DNA of 64,000 nt, taken from NCBI GenBank assembly GCA_964606405.1, contig CAZSGH010000003.1, forward strand, positions 37,263-101,262, given 5' to 3'. The position numbers and the translations under genes are program-made. Position 1 is the stretch's first letter. Each line of letters begins with the position of its first letter. Below, one piece after another: positions 60,802 through 64,000 of the stretch. This stretch comes from GCA-002282575 sp964606405 (GTDB taxonomy: Bacteria; Pseudomonadota; Gammaproteobacteria; Thiomicrospirales; Thiomicrospiraceae). The notes under the pieces are model-generated. The model had not been told where the DNA came from. It was given only the letters and a program-made list of their open reading frames with translations, and did not search any database.

Positions 60802-61641
60802 ATGAAATCAATTTTCGTATTTTTATTATTAAGTGTCTTGTTATCAGGATGTGCTTCGGTTGGGCCGACTGTAAACGTCTCTAAAAAGACAGATATGGTC
60901 ATCCACCAAAAGGTACAGGGCGGCGTAGACGTTGCCCCAGTTGATTCTAAGGATAAAGTATTTAGTCTGGAAGTAAAAAGTCAGGCGCAATACGATATTC
61001 AATCCGTGGCTTTGGCCGCAAAGGTCACTAAAGCGTTAGCTGAACGTGGTTGGAAACAGGTCGAACCATCTCAAGCAAAACTATCTGTGACCATCACGAT
61101 AGAGAAGCTGGAGCAAACAGTCTACAACCAAAAGCAAACCGTGGGTTACCAAGGCGGTGCGGCAGGGGCAATCCTGGGCGGCATTGTAACGGGAAATATT
61201 AACGGTGCAGTTTTGGGTGGACTGGCTGGTGTCATTGGAGAGCGGGCGTTAAGCTCGTCCTCTCAAGATATCTACTGGCAGATGGATACACGAGTTGTAT
61301 TTCGTCATAAAAATGGCGTTGATATAAACGCTGTTTCTGCCACAGATGCTAATTCACCTGCTGAATACGGCGATGCTGCGGATGCGCGTCGCTATAGTCG
61401 CATGGCTCGAACAGAAGAAAGTCGCTTGTCTAAATTCCAACAATTGGAGCAAAAACTTGCGTCGAAGCGTGCTCGTAATGACGGGCAGCCTGTTGCAGAG
61501 AAAAGTGTCAGAACTACTGATTGGAGTGATCCAGTCATTGTAAGACTACAACACTCAGCAAACAAAGCAGACCTAACTTTGGATGAGGCTTTACCAGCCT
61601 TACAAGGTGCGTTTGCACAATCATTAGGTGGAATCATCTAA
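60802..61641 (+). CDS. traT: TraT-like surface exclusion lipoprotein
   Basis: A 279-residue lipoprotein starting at ATG 60802 (GGAG upstream) with lipobox LLSGC near residue 16. Conserved TraT-like pieces: SLEVKSQAQYDIQSVALAAKVTKALAERGW, the Gly/Ala hydrophobic stretch GGAAGAILGGIVTGNINGAVLGGLAGVIG, and the end HSANKADLTLDEALPALQ...AQSLGGII. TraT sits in the outer membrane and stops redundant conjugation into cells already holding the element; F TraT is about 244 residues, so this one has extra sequence near residue 200. Confidence 0.8.
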   Translation: MKSIFVFLLLSVLLSGCASVGPTVNVSKKTDMVIHQKVQGGVDVAPVDSKDKVFSLEVKSQAQYDIQSVALAAKVTKALAERGWKQVEPSQAKLSVTITIEKLEQTVYNQKQTVGYQGGAAGAILGGIVTGNINGAVLGGLAGVIGERALSSSSQDIYWQMDTRVVFRHKNGVDINAVSATDANSPAEYGDAADARRYSRMARTEESRLSKFQQLEQKLASKRARNDGQPVAEKSVRTTDWSDPVIVRLQHSANKADLTLDEALPALQGAFAQSLGGII

Positions 61642-61651
61642 TCGTTTTGAA

Positions 61652-61684
61652 CCTTGCAGGGTTGTCCTGCAAGGACTTCTCTGT
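61652..61684 (+). promoter_or_regulatory. Two-state leader 8, before the 70-residue gene
   Basis: Hairpin A: CCTTGCAGG (61652-61660) with CCTGCAAGG (61666-61674), nine pairs. The alternative is weaker here: CAGGG (61657-61661) with CTCTG (61679-61683), five pairs. Confidence 0.5.
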
Positions 61685-61697
61685 AAAAGGAGAAATT

Positions 61698-61910
61698 ATG
61701 CGTAATCAACCTTTTTATCACGACATTCTTGAAGGCTCAATGCGAGTTTTCAGATGGTCAAAAAAATGGGCAAATAGTGCTTCCGAGTACGTTGCTCCAG
61801 ATGGATGGCGCGCGATTCCGTTTTTAACAGATCGTTCGCCGTTAACCGATAAGCAATTACCTATGCCTCAATGGTGGATAACCGAGCTGAGGAAGAGTAA
61901 TAAGTCTTAA
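61698..61910 (+). CDS. Small protein, unknown
   Basis: A 70-residue protein starting at ATG 61698 with AAGGAG 7 bases upstream. It is Trp-rich (FRWSKKWANSASEYVAPDGW; PMPQWWITELRK). No signal peptide or known motif. Preceded and followed by leader hairpins. Confidence 0.5.
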   Translation: MRNQPFYHDILEGSMRVFRWSKKWANSASEYVAPDGWRAIPFLTDRSPLTDKQLPMPQWWITELRKSNKS

Positions 61911-61919
61911 TTTAACCCG

Positions 61920-61959
61920 TGCGGGTGCATTTCACCCGCAAAGTGGGATGCACCTTTTT
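61920..61959 (+). promoter_or_regulatory. Two-state leader 9 with T-run, before the 49-residue gene
   Basis: Hairpin A: TGCGGGTG (61920-61927) with CACCCGCA (61933-61940), eight pairs. Hairpin B: GGTGCAT (61924-61930) with ATGCACC (61948-61954), seven perfect pairs followed by TTTTT, so B could also end transcription. Confidence 0.65.
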
Positions 61960-61972
61960 AAAGGAGTTTCCT

Positions 61973-62122
61973 ATGTGGGTAATTGATGTAGCGTTTGAAA
62001 ATCGTCAAAAATTCAGTTTTGAAGTCTGTGCTAGAACTGTAAGAGATGCTATTAGCATTATCAAATCTCGTATCCAAAAATGCGGCAGAAATGCGGTTAT
62101 TTGCGGATGGGGGCCAGCATGA
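61973..62122 (+). CDS. Small protein, unknown
   Basis: A 49-residue frame from ATG 61973 (AAAGGAG 7 bases upstream): WVIDVAFENRQKFSFEVCAR..., a compact alpha/beta-like sequence. The stop overlaps the next start (ATGA), so both genes are probably translated together. Confidence 0.5.
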   Translation: MWVIDVAFENRQKFSFEVCARTVRDAISIIKSRIQKCGRNAVICGWGPA

Positions 62123-62310
62123 AAAACTTCAAAATTGTCGTAGCAGCGATAAGTAAAGATAAGAAACAGCAAAAACGTGAATCTTCAACCGTTCTTGCCG
62201 TAGACCAAAAAGCAGCTTATGTAGTCGGTTTGGCAAAATTAGCCAAATTGATGAATGACTTTGTTGGTACCTGCGATATAGAAGGTGGAATTCACGTCTT
62301 TAAGGCATAA
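62119..62310 (+). CDS. Small protein, unknown
   Basis: A 63-residue frame from ATG 62119, overlapping the previous gene by four bases. It resembles the previous protein in type: short strand, basic loop (SKDKKQQKRESS), helix (KAAYVVGLAKLAKLMN). Function not recognised. Confidence 0.5.
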   Translation: MKNFKIVVAAISKDKKQQKRESSTVLAVDQKAAYVVGLAKLAKLMNDFVGTCDIEGGIHVFKA

Positions 62311-62329
62311 CGCCAAAACATAACCCCTA

Positions 62330-62364
62330 GGGATATTGATGTCCCAAAGGGGGCGTCATATCCC
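62330..62364 (+). promoter_or_regulatory. Two-state leader 10, before the MoxR/CobS-like gene
   Basis: Hairpin A: GGGATA (62330-62335) with TGTCCC (62340-62345), six pairs with one G-U. Hairpin B: GGGATAT (62330-62336) with ATATCCC (62358-62364), seven perfect pairs, extendable by a four-pair stack after a bulge. Confidence 0.65.
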
Positions 62365-62386
62365 TAATGTCATTAGGAGAAAAGAT

Positions 62387-63322
62387 ATGACAAATGCAAC
62401 TTTACATTCTCAGTTTGGATTAACGAAGGATGGTAAGCCATTGGAAATTCCAGTGGCATCTTTGTGTGAGATGGGGCAGGGTACAAATATTAAGGCTGAT
62501 CCTTTATTTGTACACTCATCTGACGAAGTAAAAAAGTTCTTGGTTGCGAGAAAACTTGAGAAGAATCTATGGATCTGGGGGCCAGCAGGCACAGGTAAGA
62601 CTAAATCTTGTGAGCAGGTAGCTGCTGGGCTTAACTGTCCTGCAACGGTCATTTCATTTGGCGAAGAGACTTCGCTACGTGATTTAATTGGTGGGAAAGT
62701 TCTGTCTAAGGGGGAAACTCCTTGGCAGGATGGTGCACTTACCATTGCCATGAGAACTCCCAACATGTTCATAGTGCTTGATGAGGTCAATATGGCTTCA
62801 CCAGGCGTGATTGCCAAAATGAATCAGTTGTTGCAAGAACGAGAAATCGTTATTCATGAAACTGGTGAAGTTGTTAAGTGTGCAAAAGGCGTAATGATTA
62901 TTGCGACTGCGAACACTTCTGGTGGTTCAGATGAATCAGGAATGTTTGCTGGCTCACAGACGCAAAACGCGGCGACGCGCTCTCGATTTGTTGGGCTTAA
63001 AATGCCACACAAATCACCAGAGATTGAACAGCAAATTTTATTGAAGCGCATGCCACAATTGGATACTGTTTTTCCTCCAATAGAGGACGTTCAAGTAAGC
63101 GCTTTAATGGTAAAGGTCGGTAACGGTCTTCGTGCAGCCATTGATGATGGACAGATTGGAATGGCATTCTCCATACGACAACTTATTAATTGGGTTGAGT
63201 GTGCGACTGCTTTTCAAAATATTGCTGAAGGATTCAAGATGGCGTACTTAGATATGTTGCCTGACTCCGAAGCGATGACAGCAAGTGAAATTTTCAAAAC
63301 GACTACGGGTATGGATCTGTAA
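62387..63322 (+). CDS. MoxR/CobS-like AAA+ ATPase
   Basis: A 311-residue AAA+ protein starting at ATG 62387 (AGGAG upstream). Walker A IWGPAGTGKTKSCEQV near residue 65, Walker B FIVLDEVNMASPGV, sensor region GVMIIATANTSGG, and TRSRFVGLKM. SXT/IncC-type elements carry a similar CobS-like gene after their exonuclease gene. MoxR ATPases often act with a VWA-domain partner, which may lie beyond the right edge. Confidence 0.85.
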   Translation: MTNATLHSQFGLTKDGKPLEIPVASLCEMGQGTNIKADPLFVHSSDEVKKFLVARKLEKNLWIWGPAGTGKTKSCEQVAAGLNCPATVISFGEETSLRDLIGGKVLSKGETPWQDGALTIAMRTPNMFIVLDEVNMASPGVIAKMNQLLQEREIVIHETGEVVKCAKGVMIIATANTSGGSDESGMFAGSQTQNAATRSRFVGLKMPHKSPEIEQQILLKRMPQLDTVFPPIEDVQVSALMVKVGNGLRAAIDDGQIGMAFSIRQLINWVECATAFQNIAEGFKMAYLDMLPDSEAMTASEIFKTTTGMDL

Positions 63323-63335
63323 AAGGAGCGATACC

Positions 63336-63716
63336 ATGATTATCGAGTTTGAGATTTTCGAGTCTGCGTCAGTCAGCGGTGGAAAAGTATGGGGCTATCC
63401 TAAAGATAGTCATAGAGCAACCATGGCAGTATTTGGAAAACTGGATAGATTTAGAAAAGGCATGGTAACTGTTCGGGAAACTGCACAGTTTGATGTCAAT
63501 GATAAATCCAATGAGAAAACCAGAGATGGCTATGCAAAGGTCGGGGTGAAGTGGATCAACACTAACACTGGTGAAGTCCTTAAAAACTACACTCCACCTA
63601 AAACAGCTAAAGACATTGTGGATAGTAATGTCTCATTAATTGAGCAAGAGGACTTAGTTTCAAATACTCCCCTAAGGGGTTTGGGCAACGGTATCTCTCC
63701 GTTCACTAATTGGTGA
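63336..63716 (+). CDS. Conserved-looking protein, unknown
   Basis: A 126-residue protein from ATG 63336 (AAAGGAG 7 bases upstream), mainly beta in its first half (IIEFEIFESASVSGGKVWGY, GKLDRFRKGMVTVRET) with a polar tail. 14 bases after the ATPase gene. No family recognised. Confidence 0.5.
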   Translation: MIIEFEIFESASVSGGKVWGYPKDSHRATMAVFGKLDRFRKGMVTVRETAQFDVNDKSNEKTRDGYAKVGVKWINTNTGEVLKNYTPPKTAKDIVDSNVSLIEQEDLVSNTPLRGLGNGISPFTNW

Positions 63717-63720
63717 TGTT

Positions 63721-64000
63721 ATGAGTTCTGTATTTCAAATTAATGCCAAACAAGTAACTTCCTCGGCAGTTGCGATGATCGGCAAAGATCAATCAGACAA
63801 TATTTGGGTGCTTCCTGTAACGGGTGATTGGGCTTATCAATATGAGCACCAATTCATGTCGCAAAAAGTGCTACAAGTTGTCGATGATCTAATAAATTCA
63901 TCAGATGCTAATTTGTCGATCGGTATGTTATGGGGAGAGATAAAGCGACCTTACGCCGAAAGAGGCATTACGTCTGAAAAAATGGAACGTAAAGAATTTC
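63721..64000 (+). CDS. Unknown protein, 5' part (runs off the window)
   Basis: ATG at 63721, four bases after the previous stop, opens a frame with no stop to the window end (93 codons). It starts SSVFQINAKQVTSSAVAMIG and contains VLPVTGDWAYQYEHQFMSQKV. No family recognised from this part. Confidence 0.55.
   Translation, partial: MSSVFQINAKQVTSSAVAMIGKDQSDNIWVLPVTGDWAYQYEHQFMSQKVLQVVDDLINSSDANLSIGMLWGEIKRPYAERGITSEKMERKEF

Noticed and set aside
11497..64000. Transposase or insertion sequence within the element
   Set aside because: No transposase-like frame (DDE or HUH) is present in this window.

Overview
The window joins two unlike pieces of DNA. Bases 1-11467 are a bacterial chromosome segment on the + strand: the end of pyrH, then frr, uppS, cdsA, rseP, bamA, skp, lpxD, fabZ, lpxA, lpxB and rnhB. 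This is the classic envelope/lipid A cluster of Gram-negative Proteobacteria. The order frr-uppS-cdsA-rseP matches Pseudomonas-like gammaproteobacteria and betaproteobacteria, not E. coli, where dxr lies between frr and uppS. dxr itself is absent from its usual place between cdsA and rseP. Four copies of a ~140 bp intergenic repeat with terminal inverted repeats interrupt the cluster. I cannot name the genus.

From about 11490 to the right edge the DNA is a conjugative element, either an integrated conjugative element or an integrated or mis-joined plasmid. It is more AT-rich by eye. Most of it reads on the - strand. From the regulatory centre (~48 kb) leftwards lie a FlhC-like activator, a MOBH relaxase (TraI), a coupling protein (TraD), a DUF4400-like membrane protein, VirB11, VirB2, VirB3, VirB4, VirB5, VirB6, a small membrane protein, a membrane-anchored tandem AAA+ ATPase, VirB8, VirB9, VirB10 and a VirB1-like lytic transglycosylase. 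These run without a clear break into an R64/TCP-like type IV pilus operon (TcpQ-like protein, PilN secretin, PilO, PilP-like, PilQ, PilR, PilS, a second pilin-like protein, a PilT retraction ATPase, a PilV-like pilin). After that comes a block of secreted Cys-containing proteins and lipoproteins of unknown function. Two of the small secreted genes carry a G9 tract inside the signal peptide that puts both out of frame, which is the layout of phase-variable genes.

Region 48.0-53.1 kb is the maintenance centre: a CI-like repressor (+), ParB and ParA with three copies of a 16 bp palindrome likely to be parS, a winged-helix protein, a TrfA-like replication initiator, and four 20 bp iterons that mark a probable oriV. 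A run of 10 N (53060-53069) lies in that AT-rich region, so left and right parts may have been joined by scaffolding.

The right part holds a UvrD-like helicase and its partner (-), then a long + strand operon: SSB, ERF annealing protein, YqaJ exonuclease, a small unknown protein, a Toprim primase, small membrane proteins, a TraT-like surface exclusion lipoprotein, small unknown proteins, a MoxR/CobS-like ATPase and more unknowns. This is the ssb-recombinase-exonuclease-cobS type of cassette known from SXT/IncC-like elements. Its most striking feature is that nearly every intergenic gap holds a short leader able to fold in two mutually exclusive ways: a 5' hairpin, or a hairpin formed by the same 5' arm and loop with a segment just before the next ribosome binding site. 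I regard this repeated two-state leader architecture and the paired poly-G switch genes as the best candidates for something not previously described. No integrase, prepilin peptidase, tRNA, rRNA or CRISPR array was found, and no gap without a gene exceeds 300 bases.
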